64,000 nt of DNA, taken from Fibrobacter sp. UWT2. GTDB taxonomy: Bacteria > Fibrobacterota > Fibrobacteria > Fibrobacterales > Fibrobacteraceae. The DNA lies in NCBI RefSeq assembly GCF_900142545.1, contig NZ_FRBF01000002.1:186001-250000 (forward strand). Reading direction: 5' to 3'. Position numbers and translations under genes: made by a program. Of the stretch, positions 33,827-42,658 are shown one piece after another (position 1 is the first letter of the stretch; each line of letters begins with the position of its first letter). The notes beneath the pieces are model-generated. The model had not been told where the DNA came from, ran no database searches, and saw only the letters and a list, made by a program, of their open reading frames with translations.

Positions 33827-35191
33827 ATGGTCGAAAAGTCAATTTATAAGCCCTATTCGCAAGTTTTTATATCGTCTGACCGCTACAATTCCAAGAATTT
33901 GTACAGAAAACGCCGCAAGGCCATGCTCAAGGAACTCGATTCGTTCTGCGTTTTTGCAGGAATCCCCATGGATCCCGGTACTGAAGAAGCTTACGTGCAA
34001 ATTTGGAATAAGATGGTGCAGGAACCGGCCTTCATGTTCCTGACAGGAATCAATCAGGCGGGTTGCTACCTGCTGCTCGATCCGATGACCGATGAAGAAA
34101 TCCTATTCGTGCCGCCCAAGGACCCGTTCAAGGAATTCTGGAACGGCAAGCGCCTGGGCTTTTTGGAAGGCGATAACGAAGTTGCCCGCATTACGGGAAT
34201 CCAAGATGTTCGCCCTGTAGATGAACTCATGGATACGGTGGTTGCCCGCGCGAAAAAGCTTCCGAAGGGGAGCTACGCTTACGCCTACTACTTTGAGAAG
34301 TTCAAGGAAGACCACAACGACCGGTTCAGGCACCAGCTGCTCAAGGCGCTCAAGCCTACAGGAATCAAGCTCAAGAGTGCAGCTGCTCTGCATTGGTCGC
34401 TTCGACTCCCGCTGGAACCTGAACGCATTATGGATGCCGAGGCGGCGCAGGCGGTAACGAATAACGCCTTCCGTAAGGTGCTCGCCGAAATGAAGACTTT
34501 CAAGACCGAACGCGATTTGGGCTTGAAGTTGGATTATGAAATGCAGCGTGAAAGCGACGGTGACTTGGCTTTCCCGACCATTGTGGCTGGCGGCGCAAAT
34601 GCATGCTGCTTGCACTACGTCAAGAAAGACGAACCGTTGAAGGCGGGGGAGCTGGTGCTCTTGGATTTTGGCATTCGCATCGGAAGCCTGCATAGCGATA
34701 TTTCCCGCACCATTCCTGTCTCCGGCAAGTTCAGCCCGCTACAGAAATTGCTGTATCAGATAGTGCTTGATTCTCAGGTTGAATACCAGAAGCATGTGCG
34801 CCCGGGCGTATCTCTCAAGGAAATCGGGATGGTTCCTTGGGACTACATTATGCAGGAATTGGAAACCCGCTTGGTTAAAGGCGCGAAGGGTTCGTACAAA
34901 TTATTGTATGACAAGCGCCCGCACGGGGTAAGCCATTTTATCGGCGAACAGATTCACGAAGGCGAACCGGGAACCCGCTCCTTGGATACTGTCCTCAGAC
35001 CGGGAATGCTGATTTCTTGCGAGCCGGGGCTCTACGGCGAATTCAAGGCGACCATTGCCGGCAAGACTTACCGCGAAAAAATCGGTATCCGTATCGAAGA
35101 CGACCTGCTAATTACCAAGGACGGATTCAGGAACATTTCTGAAGATATCCCAAAAACGGTCGATGATTTGGAACGGCTGATGAAAGGTTGA
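33827..35191 (+). CDS. M24 metallopeptidase, Xaa-Pro aminopeptidase type
   Basis: A 454-residue protein with the aminopeptidase P layout. An N-terminal creatinase-like domain (~20-180; MFLTGINQAGCYLLLD) precedes the pita-bread catalytic domain (~200-454). The five metal ligands are visible: VLLDFG, HSDISRT, GVSHFIGEQIHEG, SCEPGLYG and GIRIEDDLLIT. It should remove the residue before a proline from peptides. AGAGG six to eight bases upstream supports the start. Standard length for PepP (about 440-460). Confidence 0.88.
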   Translation: MVEKSIYKPYSQVFISSDRYNSKNLYRKRRKAMLKELDSFCVFAGIPMDPGTEEAYVQIWNKMVQEPAFMFLTGINQAGCYLLLDPMTDEEILFVPPKDPFKEFWNGKRLGFLEGDNEVARITGIQDVRPVDELMDTVVARAKKLPKGSYAYAYYFEKFKEDHNDRFRHQLLKALKPTGIKLKSAAALHWSLRLPLEPERIMDAEAAQAVTNNAFRKVLAEMKTFKTERDLGLKLDYEMQRESDGDLAFPTIVAGGANACCLHYVKKDEPLKAGELVLLDFGIRIGSLHSDISRTIPVSGKFSPLQKLLYQIVLDSQVEYQKHVRPGVSLKEIGMVPWDYIMQELETRLVKGAKGSYKLLYDKRPHGVSHFIGEQIHEGEPGTRSLDTVLRPGMLISCEPGLYGEFKATIAGKTYREKIGIRIEDDLLITKDGFRNISEDIPKTVDDLERLMKG

Positions 35192-35200
35192 TTTTTTATC

Positions 35201-35237
35201 GGTTTCTCTCGTCTCTCGCCTCTCGTCTCTCGTCTAA
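35201..35237. repeat. CTCTCGTC degenerate repeat
   Basis: TCTCTCGTCTCTCGCCTCTC and CGTCTCTCGTC in tandem, the same family as at 13282 and within the gene at 13366. It lies between the M24 gene and proS. Confidence 0.75.
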
Positions 35238-35277
35238 TTTCTAAATTTAGCCCGTAAAATTTTAAAAGGCAAAAACC

Positions 35278-36972
35278 ATGAAACTCTCCAAGTACTTTTA
35301 CGTGACGCTCCGCGAAACGCCGAGCGATGCCACCATGCCCTCCCACATCTTCCTCATGCGCGGCGGCTACATCAAGCCCGTCTCTACCGGTATCTACTCC
35401 ATGATGCCCATGGGTTTCCGCGTGATCCAGAAGATTGTGAACATCATCCGCGAAGAAATGAACAAGATCGGTGGTATCGAAGTGGACCTGCCGGTGGTGC
35501 AGACCGCTGAACTCTGGAGCGAATCGGGCCGTTACCAGGCCATCGGCGAAGAACTGCTCCGCTTCAAGGATCGCAACAACCACAACATGGTGCTTGCCAT
35601 GACGCACGAAGAGGCCATGACCGACCTCGTGCGCTACGTGCTCAACAGCTACAAGCAACTGCCGGTGATGCTCTACCAGTTCAAGACCAAGTACCGTGAC
35701 GAAGCCCGTGCCCGCGGTGGTCTGATCCGCGTCCGCGAATTCTTGATGAAGGATGCCTACAGTTTCCACACCAGCCAGGAAGACCTCGACCGTCACTACC
35801 AGGAAGAATACGACGCCTACCTGCGCATCTACCGTCGCGTGGGCATTGAACCGGTGGTGGTGCAGAGCGATACGGGCATTATGGGCGGTAAGGTCGCTCA
35901 CGAATTCATGCTCGACACTCCGAACGGCGAAGACTACTTGATTCTCTGCAAGAAGTGCGGCTACCAAGCCAACCGCGAAATCGCCAAGTTCCAGCGCGTG
36001 CCGTTCAAGGGCGACGAAAATGCAGCCCTCGAAAAGGTCGCCACGCCGAACAGCGAAAGCATCGACGAACTCACCAAGTTCCTGAACGTGCCTGCCGAAT
36101 CTACTGCCAAGTGCGTGTTCTTCGACTTCGAAGGCAAGCTCATCACGGTGGTGGTTCCGGGCAACCTCGACGTTTCCGAAATCAAGCTCCACAACCTCTT
36201 GAAGGCCAAGGAACTCTACCCGGCCGAAGACAGCCTCATCAAGGCCTGCGGCATGGTTCCGGGCTTTGCTTCCCCGATTAACGCACACGACACCCGCATC
36301 ATCGTGGACGAAGCGATTGCCGATTCCTTCGACCTCGTGACGGGTGCCAACGAAGAAGGCTTCCACTTCAAGCATTGCAACCCGAAGCGCGACTTCCCGA
36401 AGTTCGAAGTGGCCGACATCGCCGAAGCATCCGAAGTCTGCAAGTGCCCCTGCTGCGGCGAGCTCCTCACCGAGACCCGCGGCATCGAAATGGGCAACAT
36501 CTTCAAGCTGGGCACCAAGTTCTCTGAATCCATGGGTGCGAAGTTCCTCACCGCCGAAAAGACCACCGCTCCCGCCATCATGGGCTGCTACGGCATCGGC
36601 GTGGGCCGCCTGATGGCATCCGTCGTGGAAAACAGCCACGACGACTTCGGACCGATTTGGCCCAAGTCCATCGCTCCGTTCCAAGTGGAAATCGTCCCCA
36701 TCGGCAAGGAAGCTGAACTCGTTGAACTCGCCGAAAAGTTCGAGAAGGAACTCGAAGCAGCCGGCATCGACGTACTCGTGGACGACCGCGACGAACGCCC
36801 GGGCGTGAAGTTCAAGGACGCCGACCTCTGGGGTTCTCCGGTGCGCATCGCCATCGGCAAGAAGGGACTTGCCAACGGCGAAGTCGAATGGAAGTTCCGC
36901 AACGAAAAGGAATTCTCCATGGTCAAGGTCGAAGACGTTGTCGCCAAGGCCAAGGCTTACTTCGCTGAATAA
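35278..36972 (+). CDS. proS: Prolyl-tRNA synthetase (bacterial type)
   Basis: A 564-residue class II synthetase charging tRNA-Pro. Class II motifs are visible: motif 1 in YSMMPMGFRVIQKI, motif 2 in KTKYRDEARARGGLIRVREFLMKDAYSFH, motif 3 in GCYGIGVGRLMASVVE. The INS editing domain that deacylates Ala-tRNA-Pro lies between motifs 2 and 3 (~225-400). A C-terminal anticodon-binding domain (~465-564) follows. Length is typical for the bacterial form (about 565-575). TAAATTTAGCCCGT and AAAAGG form the promoter and ribosome-binding site. Confidence 0.97.
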   Translation: MKLSKYFYVTLRETPSDATMPSHIFLMRGGYIKPVSTGIYSMMPMGFRVIQKIVNIIREEMNKIGGIEVDLPVVQTAELWSESGRYQAIGEELLRFKDRNNHNMVLAMTHEEAMTDLVRYVLNSYKQLPVMLYQFKTKYRDEARARGGLIRVREFLMKDAYSFHTSQEDLDRHYQEEYDAYLRIYRRVGIEPVVVQSDTGIMGGKVAHEFMLDTPNGEDYLILCKKCGYQANREIAKFQRVPFKGDENAALEKVATPNSESIDELTKFLNVPAESTAKCVFFDFEGKLITVVVPGNLDVSEIKLHNLLKAKELYPAEDSLIKACGMVPGFASPINAHDTRIIVDEAIADSFDLVTGANEEGFHFKHCNPKRDFPKFEVADIAEASEVCKCPCCGELLTETRGIEMGNIFKLGTKFSESMGAKFLTAEKTTAPAIMGCYGIGVGRLMASVVENSHDDFGPIWPKSIAPFQVEIVPIGKEAELVELAEKFEKELEAAGIDVLVDDRDERPGVKFKDADLWGSPVRIAIGKKGLANGEVEWKFRNEKEFSMVKVEDVVAKAKAYFAE

Positions 36973-36992
36973 TCCTAATTTATAAGCAAACA

Positions 36993-37027
36993 ACCCCCTG
37001 TAGTAGCCCGCTACAGGGGATTTTTCT
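36993..37027 (+). terminator. Intrinsic terminator after proS
   Basis: CCCCTGTAG and CTACAGGGG form a nine-base-pair perfect stem with a seven-base loop and ATTTTTC tail. CTATATTT, the -10 of the next gene, follows at once. Confidence 0.9.
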
Positions 37028-37065
37028 ATATTTCCTCTCGAAAAAATTTCTCTAAGGAGATTCAA

Positions 37066-38352
37066 ATGGACATGAAGAAGATTGCTCTTGGTTCTGCAGC
37101 ATTGGCTGCATTTGGTCTTATGGCTTGCAATGGTGAAAAGGCTATTGAAAAAGCTCCGGCCTCCATTAATGCCAATACGACTGATGACCAGAAATTTGCC
37201 TATATGCTGGGTGCCCAGTTCGGTGGCCAGAACTTCACGATTATTCCGCGCCAGATGGGTGAAGAACTTTTCCAAGACGCCGTTATCCAGGGTGTTCTTG
37301 ACGATGTGAAGTCTAGCAAAGACACGAACTTCAAACCCCAGATGATTCCGGATTCCCTGCAGGCTATTAGCCAGCGCTACTCTACGATCGCTCGTAAGCG
37401 TTACGAAGAAACTCGCCCGGATAGCGCTATGATGGCCGAAGGCAATAACGAAAAGATCAAGGCTTACATTGATTCCGTGGCCCGCGCTCAGCCGATTGCA
37501 AAGGCTCCGGCTTCTACTGGTGCCGCTATTACTATTGCTGCCGATTCTCCAGACAACACCAAGTTCTCTTACCTGCTCGGTCTTCAGTTTGCACACCAAT
37601 TTATCAATATCGGTAACCAATTCCAGACCGAATTCGATGTGGACTACTTTATTTTGGGTATCAAGGAATCTGCCGCCAAGGTTGCTGATTCTACTTACAC
37701 GCTCCAGCTCCCGCAGGATTCTCTCAATGCCATTGGCCAGCGCTACCAGCAGAAGATGCAGGATTTGCGCGCTGAAGCCATCAAGAAGCAGCAGGAAGAA
37801 GAAGCCAAGCTGAAGGAAGAAATTGCTCCGCTCCGCGGCGATACGCTTGCTAACGGTATGCCGCAGAAGTTCAACACGAAGGTAAAGGCTACCAAGATTT
37901 CTGTGGACAAGACCATTGCAAAGGATCTTGAAAACCTCGAACCGTTTGCAGGCAAGCCGCTCCTGGTCATGTACTTCTCTGCCACTTGCGGTCACTGCGC
38001 TCACGCAGCACCCGAAGTGCTTGCCATGGCCAAGGAATTTGCTCCGAAGGGCTTGATTACGCTCGCAGTGGCTAGCGGCGGCAACCAGAAGGTCGGCATC
38101 CGCAAGTTCATGGACAACGCCAAGTGGGACGAAACCATCAACGTTGTTTGGGACGAATCCCGCCAGTTCGGCGAACTCTATAGCGATGGCTACGTTCCGA
38201 AGGTCTACGCTGTGAACCCGGACGGCACTTACAAGATGTATGCCGCCTTCGAAAGCGAAAAGGAACAGCTCAAGAAGGACCTCGCTGATCTTGTCGCTGG
38301 CAAGAAGGTGGAATGGAACCCCGAAGCTCCGAAGACTGAAGAAAAGAAGTAA
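37066..38352 (+). CDS. Lipoprotein: two FKBP_N-like domains fused to a thioredoxin-like domain
   Basis: A 428-residue exported protein with lipobox LMAC (Cys ~21). Two repeats (~40-130 and ~160-245) match the FKBP-type PPIase N-terminal dimerisation domain: each starts with DxxKFxYxLGxQFxxQ and ends in SLxAIxQRYxxxxRKR/MQDLR. The catalytic FKBP domain that normally follows is missing. Instead a thioredoxin-fold domain of TlpA/ResA type (~285-410) carries the active-site CGHC. TAAGGAGA lies six bases before the ATG. A periplasmic thiol-disulphide oxidoreductase held as a dimer by FKBP_N modules is my inference. I know of no standard family with this order. Confidence 0.82.
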   Translation: MDMKKIALGSAALAAFGLMACNGEKAIEKAPASINANTTDDQKFAYMLGAQFGGQNFTIIPRQMGEELFQDAVIQGVLDDVKSSKDTNFKPQMIPDSLQAISQRYSTIARKRYEETRPDSAMMAEGNNEKIKAYIDSVARAQPIAKAPASTGAAITIAADSPDNTKFSYLLGLQFAHQFINIGNQFQTEFDVDYFILGIKESAAKVADSTYTLQLPQDSLNAIGQRYQQKMQDLRAEAIKKQQEEEAKLKEEIAPLRGDTLANGMPQKFNTKVKATKISVDKTIAKDLENLEPFAGKPLLVMYFSATCGHCAHAAPEVLAMAKEFAPKGLITLAVASGGNQKVGIRKFMDNAKWDETINVVWDESRQFGELYSDGYVPKVYAVNPDGTYKMYAAFESEKEQLKKDLADLVAGKKVEWNPEAPKTEEKK

Positions 38353-38361
38353 TCGCTTCTA

Positions 38362-40281
38362 ATGTCTCTCGTTGCAGAATTTGACGTAGTCGTTGTCGGT
38401 GGTGGGCACGCTGGAATTGAAGCGACCCACGCCGCATGGAAACTCGGTGTAAAGACCGCCATGCTCACGATGGATATTAACGCCATCGGTCGTATGAGTT
38501 GTAACCCGGCCGTAGGCGGGGTGGCGAAGGGTCAAATTGTCCGCGACATCGATGCGCTCGGTGGTCTGATGGGACTTTTGACCGACAAGGCGGGCATCCA
38601 GTTCCGCATGCTCAATATGAGCAAGGGGCCGGCCGTGTGGGGCCCGCGTGCCCAGTGCGACATGAAGTACTACAGCGAAGTGGCCCGCGAAGTCATCACA
38701 AACCTTCCGGGGCTTTCTGTGATTCAGGGTGAACTCGCTGCCTTTACGCGCATGGCTGACGGTCGCCTGGAACTCACGCTCTTGAGCGGTGAACGCTATA
38801 TTACCCGTTCGCTCGTGATTACGAGCGGAACATTCCTTGCCTCCAAGATGTTTACCGGGCTTGAAACGAGCATCGGTGGGCGAGTGGGCGAACCCAGCGC
38901 CGACAAGTTGTCGGAATGTCTGGCTCGCGAAGGGATTGCGCTCCGTCGCCTTAAGACGGGTACGCCGAGCCGCCTGGACCCCGATTCCATCGACTTTAAC
39001 GAATGTGACGTGCAACGCGGAGATGATACTCCGTGGCCCATGAGCGACCGCCATTTGGCAGAAACCGTTCCTGGCCGCGATGCAAATTATTTCTGGGGCG
39101 ACCCGGCAAATAAATTTATCCGTAACGATTGCGTGTGCTGGATTACCCGCACCAACCTTAAGACGCACGACATTCTGCGCAGCGGCTTTAAGGATAGCCC
39201 CATGTTCAGCGGCCGCATTCACGGCAAGGGTCCGCGCTACTGCCCGAGTATCGAAGACAAGATTAACCGCTTTGGCGACCGCGACGGTCACCAGTTGTTC
39301 CTTGAACCGGAACAGGCGGATATCGGTCGTGTCTACATCAACGGATTTAGTTCTAGCTTGCCGGCAGACATTCAGTTGGCCGCTATCCACACGATTCCGG
39401 GGCTGACCCACGCACGCGTGTTGCAGATTGGCTACGCCGTAGAATACGATTCTGTCGACGCCACGCAGTTGTTCCCGACATTTGAATGCAAGAAGGTTCC
39501 TGGGCTCTATTTTGCTGGCCAGGTCTGCGGCACGAGCGGTTACGAAGAAGCTGCCGGTCAGGGACTTTTGGCTGGCATTAACGCCGCCCTCAAGATCAAG
39601 GGCGAAGAACCTTTGATTCTTGGACGTTCGGATAGCTATCTGGGCGTGATGGCCGATGACTTGGTGAATATTTTGCTCGACGAGCCTTACCGCATGTTCA
39701 CGAGCCGCGCCGAATACAGGCTGTTCCTCCGTAGCGATAATGCGGAAACTCGCCTGAAGGAACGCGCCCATAAGATTGGTATGATTTCGGACAGCGACTA
39801 CTCCGATTGGAAGCGCCGTCAGGAATTGATGGCGACTGCCCGCACCCGCATGACCGAAGAATCGGCAACGCCCGACCAGGCAAATCCGATTCTCGAAGCC
39901 GGAGGTCAGGCTCTTTCGACCGAGCGCACCCGCTGGATTAACGTGCTGCGCCGTCCGGGAATCGATCCGGAGCAACTGTTCCGGACCGCGCTGCCCGACC
40001 TGAATCTGACCCGTCGCGACCAGTGGTTCATGTACGCCGAAGAAATCTACGCAGGCTTCTTCGACCGGCAGGCCCGCGAAATCGACGACCAGAAGAAGAT
40101 GGAGTCCGTGCGCCTGCCCGTCGACTTCGACTACATGCAGGTGACCGCCGTCAGTATCGAAAGCCGCCAGCGCCTAAACGCCCACAAGCCCCTTACGCTT
40201 GGCCAGGCTAGCCGTATTCCCGGCGTCCGCCCGGCCGACATAACCGTGCTTGCCCATTGGCTCGAAAATAGGCGTTTTTAG
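38362..40281 (+). CDS. mnmG: MnmG (GidA), tRNA wobble-uridine carboxymethylaminomethyl modification enzyme
   Basis: A 639-residue FAD protein that acts with MnmE to modify U34 of tRNAs. The N-terminal dinucleotide motif VVGGGHAGIEAT and the GSYNPAVGG-like SCNPAVGGVAKG block are present, with TGTFLAS and TGTPSRLD, GLYFAGQVCGTSGYEEAAGQGL and a C-terminal helical domain (~560-639) that binds MnmE. Full length (about 620-640). It begins nine bases after the upstream thioredoxin-fusion gene and may be co-transcribed with it. Confidence 0.97.
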   Translation: MSLVAEFDVVVVGGGHAGIEATHAAWKLGVKTAMLTMDINAIGRMSCNPAVGGVAKGQIVRDIDALGGLMGLLTDKAGIQFRMLNMSKGPAVWGPRAQCDMKYYSEVAREVITNLPGLSVIQGELAAFTRMADGRLELTLLSGERYITRSLVITSGTFLASKMFTGLETSIGGRVGEPSADKLSECLAREGIALRRLKTGTPSRLDPDSIDFNECDVQRGDDTPWPMSDRHLAETVPGRDANYFWGDPANKFIRNDCVCWITRTNLKTHDILRSGFKDSPMFSGRIHGKGPRYCPSIEDKINRFGDRDGHQLFLEPEQADIGRVYINGFSSSLPADIQLAAIHTIPGLTHARVLQIGYAVEYDSVDATQLFPTFECKKVPGLYFAGQVCGTSGYEEAAGQGLLAGINAALKIKGEEPLILGRSDSYLGVMADDLVNILLDEPYRMFTSRAEYRLFLRSDNAETRLKERAHKIGMISDSDYSDWKRRQELMATARTRMTEESATPDQANPILEAGGQALSTERTRWINVLRRPGIDPEQLFRTALPDLNLTRRDQWFMYAEEIYAGFFDRQAREIDDQKKMESVRLPVDFDYMQVTAVSIESRQRLNAHKPLTLGQASRIPGVRPADITVLAHWLENRRF

Positions 40282-40379
40282 CTTAAAAAAGCATAATTTT
40301 TAGTTGCAAAACCTAGGAACGGGCGAAAATTTTACTATTTTTGCGCCGTCAAATTAACAATATTTCCAAGAGGTCTATT

Positions 40380-40667
40380 ATGTCAGAAGAAACTGAAGTC
40401 AAATCCACAGAAGAAGTCAAGCCTCAGGAAACAAAATCCCAAGAAAAGAAGGCCCCGGCCAAGAAGAAGCGCCCCCTGAACGCCAAGCGTAAGGGTCCTG
40501 CCGCTCCCAAGAAACCGGCTGTCTTTAGCGATTCCCTGGAAGAACGTTTCCCCGCCCTCGCCGCCAAGCTCAAGAAGCAGATTGAAGACGGTATCAAGCA
40601 GAAGATCAAGGATGCCCAGAACGACCCGAAGGTCAAGGCAGCCTCTAAGAAATTCGCTGATAAGTAA
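40380..40667 (+). CDS. Small Lys/Ala/Pro-rich basic protein
   Basis: A 95-residue, highly basic protein. The N-terminal half is low-complexity and disordered (Lys, Glu, Ala, Pro; EKKAPAKKKRPLNAKRKG). The C-terminal half is helical (LEERFPALAAKLKKQIEDG... QNDPKVKAASKKF). AAGAGG stands before the ATG. Composition recalls the histone H1-like or nucleoid proteins and the N-terminal extension of the cellobiose phosphorylase, but no family is recognised. An earlier TTG in frame overlaps the promoter TACTATTTTTGCGCC and is unlikely. Confidence 0.7.
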   Translation: MSEETEVKSTEEVKPQETKSQEKKAPAKKKRPLNAKRKGPAAPKKPAVFSDSLEERFPALAAKLKKQIEDGIKQKIKDAQNDPKVKAASKKFADK

Positions 40668-40691
40668 TTCCGGATTTTCTTCGACAGATTT

Positions 40692-40728
40692 AAAATACCG
40701 TCGCTCTTTGGAACGGCGGTATTTTTTA
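40692..40728 (+). terminator. Intrinsic terminator
   Basis: AAAATACCGTCG pairs with CGGCGGTATTTTTT across a ten-base loop, with T tail merging into the TATATATT promoter of the next gene. Confidence 0.85.
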
Positions 40729-40761
40729 TATATTTGTAAAAAATTTTCAAGGAGAAATCTA

Positions 40762-41367
40762 ATGCGTAAATTGTTTGCTATTCTCGCTCTCGGTTGCAGC
40801 CTCTGCATGGTCGCTTGCAGCAGCGGTGGCAAGACCGTCACTCGTATCGACACGAATTCTACAACGGACCTTTCGGGTAAGTGGAACGACACGGACTCCC
40901 GCCTGGTTGCCGACGAAATGATTACGGGTTGCTTGGGCAGCGCCAAGATCGAAAAGATTATCGGCGAAATGGGTCGTACCCCGACCGTCGTAATCGGCAA
41001 GGTCCGCAACAAGAGCCACGAACACATCAGCGTCGAAACCTTTATCAAGGACATGGAACGTGCCCTCTTGAATTCTGGCGCAGTTGACTTTGTCGCCAAC
41101 TCTGCCGAACGTGCCGAACTCCGTGAAGAAGTCCGCGACCAGCAGGGTAACGCTACTGAAGAATCCGCCAAGGAACTCCACCAGGAAACCGGTGCTGACT
41201 GGATGCTGACCGGCACCATCAACACCATCGTGGACCAGGAAGGCGGCCAGTCCGTGATCTTCTACCAGGTGGACCTCGAACTCACCGACCTCCAGAGCCA
41301 CAAGAAGCTTTGGATGGGCGACAAGAAGATCAAGAAGTTCATCTCTAAGGATTCTGTGAAGCTTTAA
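40762..41367 (+). CDS. LpoB-like lipoprotein (penicillin-binding-protein activator family)
   Basis: A 201-residue lipoprotein with lipobox MVAC (Cys ~19). The mature domain (~35-200) resembles LpoB/PF13036: VVIGKVRNKSHEHISVETFIKDMERALLNSG, then DFVANSAERAELREE and ADWMLTGTINTIVDQ, ending in a strand pair YQVDLELTDLQSHKKLW. LpoB stimulates class A PBP synthesis in E. coli from the outer membrane. Activity here is inferred from the fold. AAGGAGAAAT precedes the ATG. Confidence 0.83.
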   Translation: MRKLFAILALGCSLCMVACSSGGKTVTRIDTNSTTDLSGKWNDTDSRLVADEMITGCLGSAKIEKIIGEMGRTPTVVIGKVRNKSHEHISVETFIKDMERALLNSGAVDFVANSAERAELREEVRDQQGNATEESAKELHQETGADWMLTGTINTIVDQEGGQSVIFYQVDLELTDLQSHKKLWMGDKKIKKFISKDSVKL

Positions 41368-41392
41368 TCTTCAAGCCTTCACGCGTAACCAT

Positions 41393-41423
41393 TAAATAAC
41401 CTCGGGCATCCGGGGTTATTTTT
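41393..41423 (+). terminator. Intrinsic terminator
   Basis: AAATAACCTCGG and CCGGGGTTATTTTT form a stem with one G-U pair and a GCAT loop, followed by T residues. Confidence 0.9.
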
Positions 41424-41458
41424 CTATCTTTAGGCCGTTCCCAAAAAAGTTTTAGATT

Positions 41459-42628
41459 ATGATTAGTATTACCAAGCTCTTGATGGATACCCCAAACTAT
41501 GGGGATCAGCTGCGTTACGAACCCAAGGCCCATGAATGCAAGAACGGCGTTGCGCCGGGTCGCGGCCCTGTGGTGGTGTGGAACTGCACCAAGACCTGCA
41601 ACCTGAGTTGCGTGCACTGCTATGCCCGTTCCGAGGCCATCAAGTACCAGAACGAACTGACCCACGAAGAAGGCTTGGCTTTGATCGACCAGTTGGCCGA
41701 TTTTAAGGTGCCGGTGATTCTCTTTAGCGGTGGTGAACCGCTTTTGCGCCCGGACTTTTTTGAATTGGCAAATTATGCAGCCTCTAAAGGCATTCGCCCG
41801 ACCATCAGTACCAACGGTACCTGCATTACGCCCGATGTCGCTCAAAAGCTCAAGGACATGGGCGTGGGCTACGTGGGCATCAGTCTGGACGGCTGCGAGG
41901 CGACGCACGACAAGTTCCGCGGCAAGGAAGGCGCTTACAGGCTCGCTCTTCGCGGTATCCGCAACTGCGTGGCTACGGGCCAGAAGGTGGGCCTGCGCTT
42001 TACCATTACCCGTTACAATGTGCAAGACTTGAACGCCATTTTCGACTTGCTCGAAGCCGAAAACATCGACCGTGTATGCTTCTATCATTTGGTTTACAGT
42101 GGTCGCGGTTCTGCTATGGTACAAAACGACTTGAACCATGAAGAAAGCCGCAAGGCAATGGATCTGATTATCGACCGCACACTCGACTTCAAGAAGCGCG
42201 GAATCAATAAGGAAATCCTGACGGTGGACAACCACGCTGATGCAGTCTACCTGTACCGCCGCATGCTGCGCGAAGACCCCACCCGTGCCGAGAAGGTTCT
42301 GGAACTCATCCAGCGCAACGGTGGCAACCGCAGCGGCATGGCATTTGGTAACATCGATAGCATCGGTAACGTTCACCCCGACCAGTTTACGCAGTACATT
42401 ACGCTGGGCAACGTGCGCGAACGTAGCTTCGGCGAAATCTGGAGCGACGAAAGCAACCCGATTATGGCGGGTCTTAAGAATCGTAAGCCGTTGCTGAAGG
42501 GACGCTGCCCCAAGTGCGCTTACCTGAACCTTTGTAACGGCAACTTCCGTACTCGCGCCGAGGCGGTCACCGGCGACTTCTGGGAACAGGATCCGGCCTG
42601 CTACTTGACCGACGAAGAGATTCGTTAG
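41459..42628 (+). CDS. ahbC: AhbC-like radical SAM protein of siroheme-dependent heme synthesis
   Basis: A 389-residue radical SAM enzyme. The cluster motif CTKTCNLSCVHCYA (CxxxCxxC with flanking) is at ~44-57, FSGGEPLLRPDFF and STNGT follow. The C-terminal SPASM-like segment (CPKCAYLNLCNGNFR ... CYL) has the extra cysteines for an auxiliary cluster. The start (ITKLLMDTPNYGDQLRY) and end (CYLTDEEI) closely match AhbC, which removes two acetate groups from didecarboxysiroheme to make iron-coproporphyrin III. AhbD and NirJ are relatives, so the exact step is inferred. The next gene encodes the preceding step, supporting the call. Confidence 0.85.
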   Translation: MISITKLLMDTPNYGDQLRYEPKAHECKNGVAPGRGPVVVWNCTKTCNLSCVHCYARSEAIKYQNELTHEEGLALIDQLADFKVPVILFSGGEPLLRPDFFELANYAASKGIRPTISTNGTCITPDVAQKLKDMGVGYVGISLDGCEATHDKFRGKEGAYRLALRGIRNCVATGQKVGLRFTITRYNVQDLNAIFDLLEAENIDRVCFYHLVYSGRGSAMVQNDLNHEESRKAMDLIIDRTLDFKKRGINKEILTVDNHADAVYLYRRMLREDPTRAEKVLELIQRNGGNRSGMAFGNIDSIGNVHPDQFTQYITLGNVRERSFGEIWSDESNPIMAGLKNRKPLLKGRCPKCAYLNLCNGNFRTRAEAVTGDFWEQDPACYLTDEEIR

Positions 42629-42658
42629 TAGACAGTAGGAAGTAGACGGTAGACAGTG
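42626..42658. repeat. GTAGACA/GTAGGAA repeat that supplies a start codon
   Basis: AGTAGACAGTAGGAAGTAGA and GGTAGACAGTG fill the whole space between ahbC and the next gene. The final GTG of the repeat is the only plausible start of the downstream frame. Confidence 0.8.

Noticed and set aside
35068-38004. A 978-codon open frame on the minus strand
   Set aside because: It is antisense to proS and the thioredoxin-fusion gene, which have clear family motifs. Codon bias of the true genes keeps the opposite frame open.
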